DNA from: Asanoa iriomotensis
GTDB taxonomy: Bacteria > Actinomycetota > Actinomycetes > Mycobacteriales > Micromonosporaceae
Length of the DNA stretch: 64,000 bases
Direction: 5' to 3'
NCBI RefSeq assembly: GCF_016862515.1
Contig: NZ_BONC01000011.1
Coordinates: 85,781-149,780 of the forward strand
The position numbers were made by a program, and so were the translations under genes. Below, piece by piece: positions 17,552 to 25,844 of this stretch; the first letter of the stretch is position 1, and the number at the start of each line of letters is the position of its first letter. Under the pieces are notes generated by a model, which ran no database searches, was not told the DNA's origin, and was given only the letters and a program-made list of their open reading frames with translations.

Positions 17552-17955
17552 GCGCCGTGGACGGTGTAGCGCTCGACCTCGTCGTACCCGTGACGCGAAG
17601 CGAACCGCAGCCCGTCGGCGTTGGTCAGCAGCACCACGGTCTCGATCGCGGCCGGGCCCAGGGATCGGGCCGCGGCCAACGCCCGCGCGTGGATCAGCGT
17701 GCCGAAGCCGTGGCCCCGGTGCTCCGGCAGCACCCGGGCGATGACCACCGACACGCCGTCGGCATCGGGCGGGCGCACGGTCGAGTTGCCGACCGCGACC
17801 TCGCCGTCGTAGGCGATCTCCAGAACGTGACGCCCGGCCCGCTCACGCACGTCGGAGAGCGAGAGCGGGAAGGGCGGCAGGATCGTGTTGTGGATCGACC
17901 GCCAGAGGTCGAGCGTGGTGTCGTCGACCGGCGCGGCGAACCGCAGGTCAGCCAT
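17524..17955 (-). CDS. GNAT-family N-acetyltransferase
   Basis: A 143-residue acetyltransferase. The acetyl-CoA loop appears as IARVLPEHRGHGFGT (residues about 72-86: R/Q-x-x-G-x-G/A) and the C-terminal motif as NADGLRFASRHGYDEVERY. The substrate is unknown. The ATG overlaps the last 8 nt of the radical SAM gene, so it is translationally coupled to it and takes the place where the DUF2344 gene normally follows. Confidence 0.87.
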   Translation of the reverse strand: MADLRFAAPVDDTTLDLWRSIHNTILPPFPLSLSDVRERAGRHVLEIAYDGEVAVGNSTVRPPDADGVSVVIARVLPEHRGHGFGTLIHARALAAARSLGPAAIETVVLLTNADGLRFASRHGYDEVERYTVHGAQEVRLRLR

Positions 17956-19882
17956 TGCCGCCGACCGGGGTCAGCGGCAGCAGCTTCCGGCCGGTCGGGC
18001 CGATCTGGATCTCGGTGTCCATGGACGGGCAGACGCCGCAGTCGAAGCACGGTGTCCACCGGCAGTCGTCCTGCTCGTACTCGTTCGTCGAGTCCTGCCA
18101 GTCCTGCCAGAGCCAGTCCTTGTCGAGCCCGGAGTCGAGGTGGTCCCAGGGCAGCACCTCTAGCTCGTCGCGCTCGCGCGTGGTGAACCAGTCAAGATCG
18201 ACCCCGAACCCGGGCAGAACAGCCGCGGCCGCGGAAACCCAGCGCTCGTAGGAGAAGTGCTCCGACCAGCCGTCGAACCGCCCGCCGTCCTCCCAGACCC
18301 GCCGGATCACCGCGCCGACGCGGCGGTCGCCGCGCGACAGCAGGCCTTCGATCAGCGACGGCTGGCCGTCGTGGTAGCGGTAGCCGATCGCCCGGCCCAG
18401 CGAGCGGTCGCTGTTGATCGCCTGCTTGAGCAGCTTGAGCCGGTTGTCGATCACCTCGGGCGACTGCATCGAGGCCCATTGGAACGGCGTGTGCGGCTTG
18501 GGCACGAACCCACCGATCGAGACCGTGCAGCGGATGTCCTTGGAGCCCGTGGCGGCGCGACCGGCCTTGATCACCTCGTGCGCGAGGCGGGCGATCTGCA
18601 GCACGTCCTCGTCGGTCTCGGTGGGCAGGCCGCACATGAAGTAGAGCTTCACCTGGCGCCAGCCGTTGGTGTAGGCGGTGACCACGGTGCGGATGAGGTC
18701 TTCCTCCGACACCATCTTGTTGATCACCCGGCGGATCCGCTCGGAGCCGCCCTCGGGCGCGAAGGTCAGGCCGGTGCGCCGCCCGTTGCGGGACAGCTCC
18801 TGTGCCAGGTCGATGTTGAACGCGTCGACCCGGGTGGACGGCAGCGAAAGCGAGACGTTGGTGCCCTCGTACTGGTCGGCCAGGCCCGAGCAGATGTCAC
18901 CGATCTCGGAGTGGTCGGCGCTCGACAGCGAGAGCAGGCCGACCTCGGAGAAGCCGGAGAACTCCAGGCCCTCCTTGACCATCTGGCCGACCGTGGTGAT
19001 CGAGCGCTCGCGCACCGGCCGGGTGATCATGCCCGCCTGGCAGAACCGGCAGCCGCGCGTGCAGCCCCGGAAGATCTCGACGGCGTACCGCTCGTGCACG
19101 GTCTCGGCCAGCGGCACGAGAGGCTTCTTCGGGTACGGCCACTGGTCGAGGTCCATCGTCGTGCGCTTGTGCACGCGGAACGGCACGCCGGCCCGGTTGG
19201 GCACGACCCGCTGGATCCGCCCGTCGGGCAGGTAGTCGACGTCGTAGAAGCGCGGCACGTAGACGCTCTCGGTCTTGGCCAGGCGCAGCAGCAGCTCGTC
19301 GCGACCGCCCGGGGAGCCCTCTTCCTTCCAGGCGCGGACGAGCGCGGTGACCTCGAGGACGGCCTCCTCGCCGTCGCCCAGCACGGCCGCGTCGAGGAAG
19401 TCGGCGATCGGCTCGGGGTTGAACGCGGCGTGCCCGCCGGCGAGCACGATCGGGTCCTCGTCTGTGCGGTCCTTCGCCAGCAGCGGGATGCCGGCCAGGT
19501 CGAGCGCCGTGAGCATGTTGGTGTAGCCGAGCTCGGTGGCGAACGACAGGCCGAGCAGGTCGAAGGCCCGGACCGGGCGGTGCGCGTCGACGGTGAACTG
19601 CGGCACGCCGTGCTCGCGCATCAGCGCCTCGAGGTCGGGCCAGACGGCGTACGTGCGCTCGGCCAGCACGTCGGGCTGCTCGTTGAGCACCTCGTAGAGG
19701 ATCTGCACGCCCTGGTTGGGCAGGCCCACCTCGTAGGCGTCCGGGTACATCAGGGCCCAGCGCACGGTGGTGGCGTCCCACTCCTTGCGCACCCCGCCCA
19801 GCTCGCCGCCGACGTACTGGATCGGCTTGCTGACCCGCGGCAGCAGCTCCTCGAGCCGCGGCCACACGGTTGCGACGGTCAT
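17948..19882 (-). CDS. TIGR03960 family B12-binding-like radical SAM protein
   Basis: A 644-residue radical SAM protein. The N-terminal 200 residues have a B12-binding-like fold (LMYPDAYEVGLPNQGVQILY; VLAGGHAAFNPEP). The radical SAM centre is at residues 261-271, CTRGCRFCQAG, a CxxxCxxC cluster motif. The C-terminus carries a second Cys group, CRWTPCFDCGVCPS (about 615-628), possibly an extra Fe-S site. The ATG at 19882 has GGAGGGG 4 nt upstream; the longer frame from 19903 is rejected. The family lies beside DUF2344 and rne in actinobacteria and probably modifies RNA or a ribosomal component, but its reaction is not known. Confidence 0.93.
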   Translation of the reverse strand: MTVATVWPRLEELLPRVSKPIQYVGGELGGVRKEWDATTVRWALMYPDAYEVGLPNQGVQILYEVLNEQPDVLAERTYAVWPDLEALMREHGVPQFTVDAHRPVRAFDLLGLSFATELGYTNMLTALDLAGIPLLAKDRTDEDPIVLAGGHAAFNPEPIADFLDAAVLGDGEEAVLEVTALVRAWKEEGSPGGRDELLLRLAKTESVYVPRFYDVDYLPDGRIQRVVPNRAGVPFRVHKRTTMDLDQWPYPKKPLVPLAETVHERYAVEIFRGCTRGCRFCQAGMITRPVRERSITTVGQMVKEGLEFSGFSEVGLLSLSSADHSEIGDICSGLADQYEGTNVSLSLPSTRVDAFNIDLAQELSRNGRRTGLTFAPEGGSERIRRVINKMVSEEDLIRTVVTAYTNGWRQVKLYFMCGLPTETDEDVLQIARLAHEVIKAGRAATGSKDIRCTVSIGGFVPKPHTPFQWASMQSPEVIDNRLKLLKQAINSDRSLGRAIGYRYHDGQPSLIEGLLSRGDRRVGAVIRRVWEDGGRFDGWSEHFSYERWVSAAAAVLPGFGVDLDWFTTRERDELEVLPWDHLDSGLDKDWLWQDWQDSTNEYEQDDCRWTPCFDCGVCPSMDTEIQIGPTGRKLLPLTPVGGNG

Positions 19883-19953
19883 CGACCCCTCCTTAATTCC
19901 CAACCAACCAGGGTACGCGGCGCGTCAGGGCGCCCATCCGCGCGCCCACACAG

Positions 19954-19984
19954 GTCTTGAACAGGTTCAAGACGGGCGTAGCAT
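19954..19984 (+). promoter_or_regulatory. Promoter with palindromic operator upstream of the UbiA gene
   Basis: -35 TTGAAC (19957-19962), a 16-nt spacer and -10 TAGCAT (19979-19984) place the start at about 19991, one base before the GTG at 19992. The -35 lies inside a perfect 9-2-9 palindrome, GTCTTGAAC-ag-GTTCAAGAC (19954-19973). A repressor bound here would cover the -35; no regulator gene is adjacent. Confidence 0.7.
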
Positions 19985-19991
19985 CGATGTC

Positions 19992-21008
19992 GTGAGCAGC
20001 CTGAGCGTTGCCGACCGGCTGTCGGCCTGGCGATACGCGTTCGCCACCACCAACCCGCCCGCACAGGGCGTCGTCGATCCGGTCACCCGCTGGCTGGTCG
20101 TCACCCGCGCCGGCGTACTGCCGATGACGTTCACGTCGGGTCTGATCGCCGTCCTGCTCGCGGCCGTGGCGGTCGTGCACGTGGACTGGCTCAACGTCAC
20201 CCTCGCCGTGCTCGGCATCGTGGTCGCGCACCTGGCCAACAACCTGATGAACGACCTCACGGACACCGACGTCGGCAACGACACCGCCGACTACCCGCGG
20301 GCGCTCTACGCGCCGCACCCGATCCTGGCCGGCCTGGTCACCCGCCGGCAGCTCGTCGCCGGCATCCTGCTCTGCCAGGTGGTCGACCTGGCCATCATGA
20401 TCACGCTGATCGTCCGGCAGAACTGGTGGATCGCCGCCTTCGCGCTCGGCGGGCTGTTCCTGTCGTGGGCCTACACCGCGCCGCCGCTGCGGCTGAAGAA
20501 GATCGGGCTCGGCGAGGCGGACGTGCTGGTCACCTGGGGTCCACTGATGGTGGGCGGGGTCTACTACGCCGGCACGGGGACGCTGCCCTGGGCGGTCGTG
20601 GTCACCGCGCTGGTCTACGCGCTGCTGCCGACCACGGTGCTGATGGGCAAACACATCGACAAGCTGCCGTACGACGCCCGCAGCAGCACCCGGACCCTGC
20701 CGGTGGTGCTCGGCGAGCCGGCCGCCAAGGCGGCGACGATCGGGATGATGGTCCTCTACTACGTGGGCGTCGTCGTGCTCGTCTCGGTCGGCGAGCTGCC
20801 CTGGCCGGCGCTGCTCACCCTCGGTGGCGTGCCGACGCTGGTCTGGGTGTGGCGGCGCTTCCGCGAGCCGAAGCCGGTGGACCCGCCGCCGAACAACCCG
20901 GTCTGGCCACTGTGGTGGGCACCGCTGGCCTTCATCCACACGCGCCGCGCCGGCGGCCTGCTGATCATCGGCCTGGCCGCCTGGGCCGTCTGGGTCGCGG
21001 TGCGCTAG
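19992..21008 (+). CDS. UbiA-family prenyltransferase
   Basis: A 338-residue membrane enzyme with about eight helices that joins a prenyl diphosphate to an aromatic or similar acceptor. The two Asp-rich Mg-binding motifs are NDLTDTDVGND (residues about 89-99) and DKLPYDARSS (about 222-231); SWAYTAPPLRLKKIGLGE lies between them. This resembles the MenA/UbiA group, but the protein is about 40 residues longer than usual MenA and no menaquinone gene is nearby, so I do not assign MenA. GTG at 19992 fits the leaderless promoter. A repressor-type palindrome covers its -35. Confidence 0.85.
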   Translation: MSSLSVADRLSAWRYAFATTNPPAQGVVDPVTRWLVVTRAGVLPMTFTSGLIAVLLAAVAVVHVDWLNVTLAVLGIVVAHLANNLMNDLTDTDVGNDTADYPRALYAPHPILAGLVTRRQLVAGILLCQVVDLAIMITLIVRQNWWIAAFALGGLFLSWAYTAPPLRLKKIGLGEADVLVTWGPLMVGGVYYAGTGTLPWAVVVTALVYALLPTTVLMGKHIDKLPYDARSSTRTLPVVLGEPAAKAATIGMMVLYYVGVVVLVSVGELPWPALLTLGGVPTLVWVWRRFREPKPVDPPPNNPVWPLWWAPLAFIHTRRAGGLLIIGLAAWAVWVAVR

Positions 21009-21011
21009 CGG

Positions 21012-21064
21012 TTAAGGAACGGTCCGTTATTAACGCATAGCGTTAATAACGGACCGTTCCTTAA
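21012..21064. terminator. Perfect 25-bp inverted repeat between convergent genes
   Basis: Arms 21012-21036 and 21040-21064 are exact complements around a 3-nt ATA loop. The arms are AT-richer than the surroundings and contain a nested short palindrome (AACGG-t-CCGTT). The site lies between the ends of the UbiA gene and the VOC gene, and the VOC stop codon is inside it. It should end transcription from both sides. Confidence 0.85.
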
Positions 21065-21456
21065 GGTCGTGGGCCCAGCAGGTCCCACCTGTTGCCCGCG
21101 ACGTCCTCGAAGACCACGACGCTGCCGTAGACCTCGTGCCGCGGCTCGCCGTGGAAGGTGACGCCGGCTTCGCGCATCCGGTCGTACGCCGCCGCGAAGT
21201 CGTCGACCCGCAGGAAGAACCCGACACGCCCGGCGAGCTGGTTGCCGACAACCTTGGCCTGATCGTCACCATCGGCCTGGGCGAGCAGCAGGCCGGTTGC
21301 CGCGCCCGGCGGGCGGACCACGACCCAGCGCTTGGGCCGGCCGTCGTTGGTGACCGACGGGCTGTCCTCGACGAGGTCGAACCCGAGCGCGTCGACGAAG
21401 AACCCGATGGCCTCGTCGTAGTCGTCGACGACGATCGCGGCTAGTTCGATGTGCAT
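21061..21456 (-). CDS. VOC-superfamily (glyoxalase-like) protein
   Basis: A 131-residue single-domain protein of the vicinal oxygen chelate fold. It starts MHIELAAIVVDDYDEAIGFF and has the two beta-alpha-beta-beta-beta halves; FFLRVDDFAAAYDRMREAGV begins the second half and FEDVAGNRWDLLGP ends it. Candidate metal ligands are His2 and a late Glu or Asp, but the substrate is unknown. The start is preceded by TAGTCT 8 nt upstream and no Shine-Dalgarno, so it is probably leaderless. The last codons run into the large inverted repeat. Confidence 0.87.
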   Translation of the reverse strand: MHIELAAIVVDDYDEAIGFFVDALGFDLVEDSPSVTNDGRPKRWVVVRPPGAATGLLLAQADGDDQAKVVGNQLAGRVGFFLRVDDFAAAYDRMREAGVTFHGEPRHEVYGSVVVFEDVAGNRWDLLGPRP

Positions 21457-21518
21457 GGTGCGGAAGACTAGCTCGACTCGTCTAACCTCGGCGTCGGGCT
21501 GGGAGAGGAGCGCCGCTG

Positions 21519-22541
21519 ATGGCGGAGGAGGAACGGGAGCGCCAGGGCGGCGTGACCGAGCCGGTCACGCCGGTCGACGCGGGGTCGGGCGAAGCGCCGC
21601 GCGAACCTAAGTGGAGCGGTGCCGCGCCCGTGCCGCCGCCCGCGCCCAAGCGCCGGCGCTGGCTCGAGGACGAGTCGATGTTCCCGCCGCCACCGCCGCC
21701 GCCCGCGTCGCCGCCCCGCGACCCGACGCTGGACCTGCCCACCGGGCGGGCGTTCGAGCCCGACACCCCGGTCGACCCGTGGGCCGACGCCGACCCGCTG
21801 CCGGCGTACCCGATGGACGTGACCTATCCCCCGACGCGGCTGGAACAAATCGGACCACCACCGCCGCCTCCGACCCCGCCGCCCCCGGCACCCCTGCCCG
21901 TCAAGAAGTCGAAGGCCAAGCGGCCCGAGCCGGCCGGGCCGCCGCCGGGCTGGCGGCCCCCGCCCGGCTATGTCGCGGTCCCGGTGCGCCGGCGCCGCCG
22001 CTGGCCCTGGTTCGCGCTGCTCTCCCTGCTCTGCTGCTGCGGCTGCCCGGCCTGGTTCGGCCAGCCGCTGTACGCCCAGTTCCCCGCGGACGCCGTCGTG
22101 CCGGCCACGGTCGGCAACCTGACACTGCGGGACGACCAGCAGAGCAAGCGGACGGCCGAGCAGTTGAAGACCGACCTGCGCCGGACCTACGTCATCAGCT
22201 CGCCGTTCGCCGGCGTCTTCGTCGACGGCGACGGCAAGCGCGCCACCGTGTTCGGCACGACGGGCCTGCACCTCTCCCCCGACGACGACGTGACCGCCGA
22301 GATCAACCGGGTGACCGGGACCTACCAACTGCGCAGCATCACGACGGTGGCCGCCACCGAGCGCGGCGAGAGCCGGCGGTGCGGGATCGGCACCGACAAC
22401 GGCACCGACGTCGTGGTCTGTTCGTGGGTCGACTACGGCAGCCTCGGCACGGGCGTGTTCACCCGGCTCGACGTCGACGAGAGCAACGGACGGCTCAGCC
22501 AACTCCGCGACACGATCGTGACGCGTCGATCGGACGGTTGA
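21519..22541 (+). CDS. Proline-rich single-pass membrane protein
   Basis: A 340-residue protein. Residues 1-155 are a disordered cytoplasmic tail with runs of proline (about 56-68 and 113-127). After a basic stop (RRRRR) comes one membrane helix at about 162-179, rich in Cys (LCCCGCP). The rest (190-335) is an extracytoplasmic domain with two conserved Cys, 288 (RRCGI) and 301 (VVCSW), likely a disulfide. The same domain, with matching Cys positions and GTTGLHLSP-like core, occurs in the protein at 63218-63907. No named function. GAGAGGAG lies upstream of the ATG. The photolyase-like gene starts 29 nt downstream. Confidence 0.85.
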   Translation: MAEEERERQGGVTEPVTPVDAGSGEAPREPKWSGAAPVPPPAPKRRRWLEDESMFPPPPPPPASPPRDPTLDLPTGRAFEPDTPVDPWADADPLPAYPMDVTYPPTRLEQIGPPPPPPTPPPPAPLPVKKSKAKRPEPAGPPPGWRPPPGYVAVPVRRRRRWPWFALLSLLCCCGCPAWFGQPLYAQFPADAVVPATVGNLTLRDDQQSKRTAEQLKTDLRRTYVISSPFAGVFVDGDGKRATVFGTTGLHLSPDDDVTAEINRVTGTYQLRSITTVAATERGESRRCGIGTDNGTDVVVCSWVDYGSLGTGVFTRLDVDESNGRLSQLRDTIVTRRSDG

Positions 22542-22570
22542 ATCCCTCCTCGGAGGGGCACAATGATCGG

Positions 22571-24040
22571 ATGATCCGCCGTTGGTTGTTCGCCGACCAA
22601 TTGGGGCCACACTTCCTCGACGCGCCCCGGCAACCCGTGCTGCTGATCGAGTCGAAGTCCGTGTTCCGGCGCCGGGCGTTCCACCGGCAGAAGGCTCACC
22701 TCGTGCTCTCCGCGCTGCGGCACCGCGCGGCCGAGTTGGGCGACCAAGCCATCTTCCTGCGCACCGACACGTACGGCGAGGCGCTACGCAAGGTCAGCGG
22801 CGAGCCACTGGACGTGTGCCATCCGACCTCTCGCCGGGCCCGCGAGTTCGTGCGCGGCCACGACGGTGTCACCGTGCTGCCGCCGCGCGGGTTCACCACG
22901 TCTCCCGGCGACTTCGTCGCGTGGGCCGACGGCCGGCACGGACGGCTGCGGATGGAGGACTTCTACCGCGACGCCCGGCGCCGCCTCGACGTGCTGATGG
23001 ACGGTGACGCACCGGCGGGCGGCACCTGGAACCTGGACGCGGAGAACCGCCAACCGCCGCCGTCGTCCGGCATGCCGGTGCCGGCGCCGCCGATGCCGGT
23101 GGAGGACGAGATCGACGAGGGCGTACGCGCGGACCTCGACCGCTGGGAGTCCGAGGGCATCGAGTTCGTCGGCCGCGACGGCCCGCGCCTGTTCCCGGCG
23201 ACGCGCCGCGAGGCCCTGGCCCGGCTGCGGCACTTCGTGGAACACCGATTACCGGCCTTCGGCCCGTACGAGGACGCGATGCTGGCCGGTGACCCCTGGA
23301 TGGCACACAGCCTGCTCTCCGCCCCGCTCAACCTGGGCCTGATCGACCCGCTGGACGCGGTGCACCGCGCCGAGGCGGCGTACCGCTCGGGTGCGGCGCC
23401 GCTGTCCTCGGTGGAGGGCTTCGTCCGCCAGTTGATCGGCTGGCGCGACTACATCTGGCACCTGTACTGGTATTTCGGCGCGGACTACGGCGCGGCGGAC
23501 GGCCTGCGCGCGACCCGCCCGGTCCCGTCGTGGTTCCGCGCGTTGGACGCGGACGCCGTCGAGGCCCGCTGCCTGTCGGACGTGCTGGCCGGCGTCCGCG
23601 ACCGCGGCTGGGTGCACCACATCCCGCGCCTGATGGTCCTGGGCAACTACGCGCTGCAGCGCGGCTGGCGGCCCGCCGACCTGGTCGACTGGTTCCACCG
23701 GTCGTTCGTCGACGGTTACGAGTGGGTGATGACGGCAAATGTGGTGGGCATGAGCCAGTACGCGGACCTGGGCGCGATGACTACCAAGCCGTACGCGGCG
23801 GGCGGTGCCTACATCAACCGGATGAGCGACTACTGCCGCGGCTGCCGCTACGACCCGAGATCGCGCCTGGGCCTCAACGCGTGCCCGTACACGGCCGGCT
23901 ATTGGGCCTTTCTCGATCGCAACCGCGGCCGCCTGCGCGGCAATGCCCGCCTGGGCCAGGCGATGCGCCAACTGGACCGGATCGACGACCTGCCCGCGGT
24001 CCGCGCTCAGGAACGCGACCGAGGAGACGAGGCACCGTGA
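22571..24040 (+). CDS. Cryptochrome/photolyase-related protein with Fe-S cluster (DPRP type)
   Basis: A 489-residue protein of the deoxyribodipyrimidine photolyase-related (PF04244, FeS-BCP) family, whose studied members (PhrB type) repair (6-4) photoproducts and carry FAD, a ribolumazine antenna and a 4Fe-4S cluster. It starts [15 protein letters not shown], as in the family. The FAD-binding half includes [17 protein letters not shown] and [15 protein letters not shown]. Four Cys fit the cluster: one in VEARCLSDV (about 338), and DYCRGC and NACPY in the C-terminus. Length matches the family. ATG at 22571 has GGAGGGG 12 nt upstream. The SDR gene overlaps by 4 nt. Confidence 0.93.
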   Translation: MIRRWLFADQLGPHFLDAPRQPVLLIESKSVFRRRAFHRQKAHLVLSALRHRAAELGDQAIFLRTDTYGEALRKVSGEPLDVCHPTSRRAREFVRGHDGVTVLPPRGFTTSPGDFVAWADGRHGRLRMEDFYRDARRRLDVLMDGDAPAGGTWNLDAENRQPPPSSGMPVPAPPMPVEDEIDEGVRADLDRWESEGIEFVGRDGPRLFPATRREALARLRHFVEHRLPAFGPYEDAMLAGDPWMAHSLLSAPLNLGLIDPLDAVHRAEAAYRSGAAPLSSVEGFVRQLIGWRDYIWHLYWYFGADYGAADGLRATRPVPSWFRALDADAVEARCLSDVLAGVRDRGWVHHIPRLMVLGNYALQRGWRPADLVDWFHRSFVDGYEWVMTANVVGMSQYADLGAMTTKPYAAGGAYINRMSDYCRGCRYDPRSRLGLNACPYTAGYWAFLDRNRGRLRGNARLGQAMRQLDRIDDLPAVRAQERDRGDEAP

Positions 24041-24792
24041 CCGCGTCGTACGTGGTGACCGGCGCCGCCGGCGGTGTGGGTCGCGCGATCGCGGAACGCC
24101 TCCTGTCGGTGGACGGCACGACGGTGGTGGTCCTGGACCTGGCGCCGGTGACCTGGTCACACCCGCGCCTGCTGGCGGTGACCGGCGACGCGACCGACGA
24201 GGGCGCCGCCTCGACCGCGGCCGACCAGGCGGAGGCCGCCGCGCCGCTGGCCGGTTGGGTCAACAACGCGGCCGTCTTCCGCGACCTCCCGCTGGACACC
24301 ACACCGGCGGCGGAGGTGGTCGCGCTGATCACGCTCAACCTGGCACCGGCGGTGGTCGGCAGCGCCGTCGCGGTCCGCCGCTTCCTCGCCGCGGGCACCC
24401 CCGGCGCGATCGTCAACGTGTCGTCGCACCAGGCCCAACGCGCGGTCCGCGGCGCCCTGCCCTACGCGACGGCGAAGGCCGCGGTCGAGGGGCTGACCCG
24501 GGCGCTCGCCGTGGACCACGGCCCGTCCGGCATCCGCGCCAACGCGGTGGCCCTGGGCTCGATCGACACGGAACGCTACGCGGACTACCTGGCGGGCCTG
24601 TCACCGGTCGCGGTGACCCAGGTGGCCGAGCAGATGTCCCGCCTGCACCCGATCGGCCGCGTGGGCCGCGCCGACGAGGTGGCCGAAGCGGTCGCCTTCC
24701 TGCTCTCCCCCGGCGCCAGCCTGATCACGGGCACGGTCATCCCCGTCGACGGCGGCCGCGCCGCCCAGGGCCAGGACCCCGAATCACGCTGA
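24037..24792 (+). CDS. Short-chain dehydrogenase/reductase
   Basis: A 251-residue classical SDR. Cofactor motif [10 protein letters not shown] (residues 8-17), NNAA (about 75-78, in place of NNAG), catalytic Ser in VNVSS (about 126-130), YATAK (about 145-149) and the C-terminal PVDGG are all present, so it should be an active NAD(P)(H)-dependent oxidoreductase; the Asp in VVVLDLAP (position about 37) suggests NAD(H). The substrate is unknown. GTG at 24037 overlaps the photolyase stop (GTGA), so the two are translationally coupled, an unusual pairing. Its 3' end overlaps the convergent monooxygenase gene by 9 nt. Confidence 0.9.
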   Translation: MTASYVVTGAAGGVGRAIAERLLSVDGTTVVVLDLAPVTWSHPRLLAVTGDATDEGAASTAADQAEAAAPLAGWVNNAAVFRDLPLDTTPAAEVVALITLNLAPAVVGSAVAVRRFLAAGTPGAIVNVSSHQAQRAVRGALPYATAKAAVEGLTRALAVDHGPSGIRANAVALGSIDTERYADYLAGLSPVAVTQVAEQMSRLHPIGRVGRADEVAEAVAFLLSPGASLITGTVIPVDGGRAAQGQDPESR

Positions 24793-25788
24793 AGCGCGCG
24801 ACATCCGGTCGATGACGTCGATCGTCTGCGCGGTCAGGGCACGAACCAGCGCGTCCGCCGGCTGGACGTCGCGGACCAGCTCGACCGACTGGCCCGAGTA
24901 GAGAGCCATCTCGTCCAGGTCGCCGGTCATGCCGGGCAACGGGATCAGGTCCTCGTAACGGAGATGGGGTCGGGCGCCGTGTACCGCCACGACGTCGCCC
25001 TCGCCCGGACGGTCCGGCGCGGGCGGCGACCCGGCCGCCTCCCACCGCCGCACCGTCTCGTTGCGGAGGGCGCGGTGTGGCGCGTCGGGCCAGCCTCCGT
25101 CGAAACACCGGGTGTGGACGGTGTCCTCGGCGCCCGCCTCGACGAGCCGGTCCCGATAGCGCTGATGGGTGTCCGCCTGCGTGGTGGCCAGGAACCGGGT
25201 GCCCAGCCACGCACCCTGCGCGCCCAGCGCGAGCGCGGCGGCGACACCGCGGCCGTCGCTGATGCCGCCGGCCGCCATGACCGGGAGCGGCCCGACCGCG
25301 TCGACGACGGCCGGCACCAGCACCATGGTCGTGGTCGTGCCGCGCACGTGGCCGCCGGCTTCCCAGCCCTGCGCCACCACGACGTCGACACCGGAGTCGG
25401 CCGCGTGCCGGGCCTCCGCGACGCCGCCCACGGTGTGCATGTGCAAGGCGCCGGCCTGCCGGATCACGTCGCTGACCGGCGCCGGGTCGCCCCAGAACGT
25501 CGACACGACCGGGACGCCCTCGTCCAGACAGGCCGCGAGGGTCTCGCCGACAGGGAAGTCCAGCACGAGGTTGACACCGAACGGCCGTGAGGTGCGCCGG
25601 CGCACCTCACGGATCCGATCGCGGGCCGCGTCGGGACCGCACCAGGTCAGGGCGAGCATGCCCAGCCCGCCGGCTCCGGAGACCGCCGCGGCCAGTTCGG
25701 GTCCCGCCGCCGAGCCGACCGGCGCCTGGACGATCGGTGCGTCGAGACCGAGACGGTCACCCAACTCGGTACGAAGGCGCCTGGTCAT
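24784..25788 (-). CDS. Nitronate monooxygenase-like FMN protein
   Basis: A 334-residue TIM-barrel flavoprotein of the nitronate monooxygenase / 2-nitropropane dioxygenase family. It starts [20 protein letters not shown] and has [12 protein letters not shown] (about 159-170), with the His that acts as base in nitronate monooxygenases, [26 protein letters not shown], the phosphate-binding segment of FMN, split here for length only. The ATG at 25788 was chosen for the GAGG upstream and the family-like N-terminus. The function could be detoxification of alkyl nitronates or another FMN reaction. Confidence 0.88.
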   Translation of the reverse strand: MTRRLRTELGDRLGLDAPIVQAPVGSAAGPELAAAVSGAGGLGMLALTWCGPDAARDRIREVRRRTSRPFGVNLVLDFPVGETLAACLDEGVPVVSTFWGDPAPVSDVIRQAGALHMHTVGGVAEARHAADSGVDVVVAQGWEAGGHVRGTTTTMVLVPAVVDAVGPLPVMAAGGISDGRGVAAALALGAQGAWLGTRFLATTQADTHQRYRDRLVEAGAEDTVHTRCFDGGWPDAPHRALRNETVRRWEAAGSPPAPDRPGEGDVVAVHGARPHLRYEDLIPLPGMTGDLDEMALYSGQSVELVRDVQPADALVRALTAQTIDVIDRMSRASA

Positions 25789-25844
25789 GGATTCCCCACC
25801 TCGCCGAAACGGATCACCGACCGGGCGCCACTGTATCGACGGAG

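Noticed and set aside
19954..19973. The palindrome before the UbiA gene as a terminator
   Set aside because: It has a 2-nt loop, no T run, and holds a -35 box correctly spaced from TAGCAT; an operator fits better.
13800..21008. A biosynthetic gene cluster (methyltransferase, ABC pump, prenyltransferase, TetR)
   Set aside because: No core synthase gene is present and the genes belong to separate transcripts in both directions, broken by housekeeping genes.
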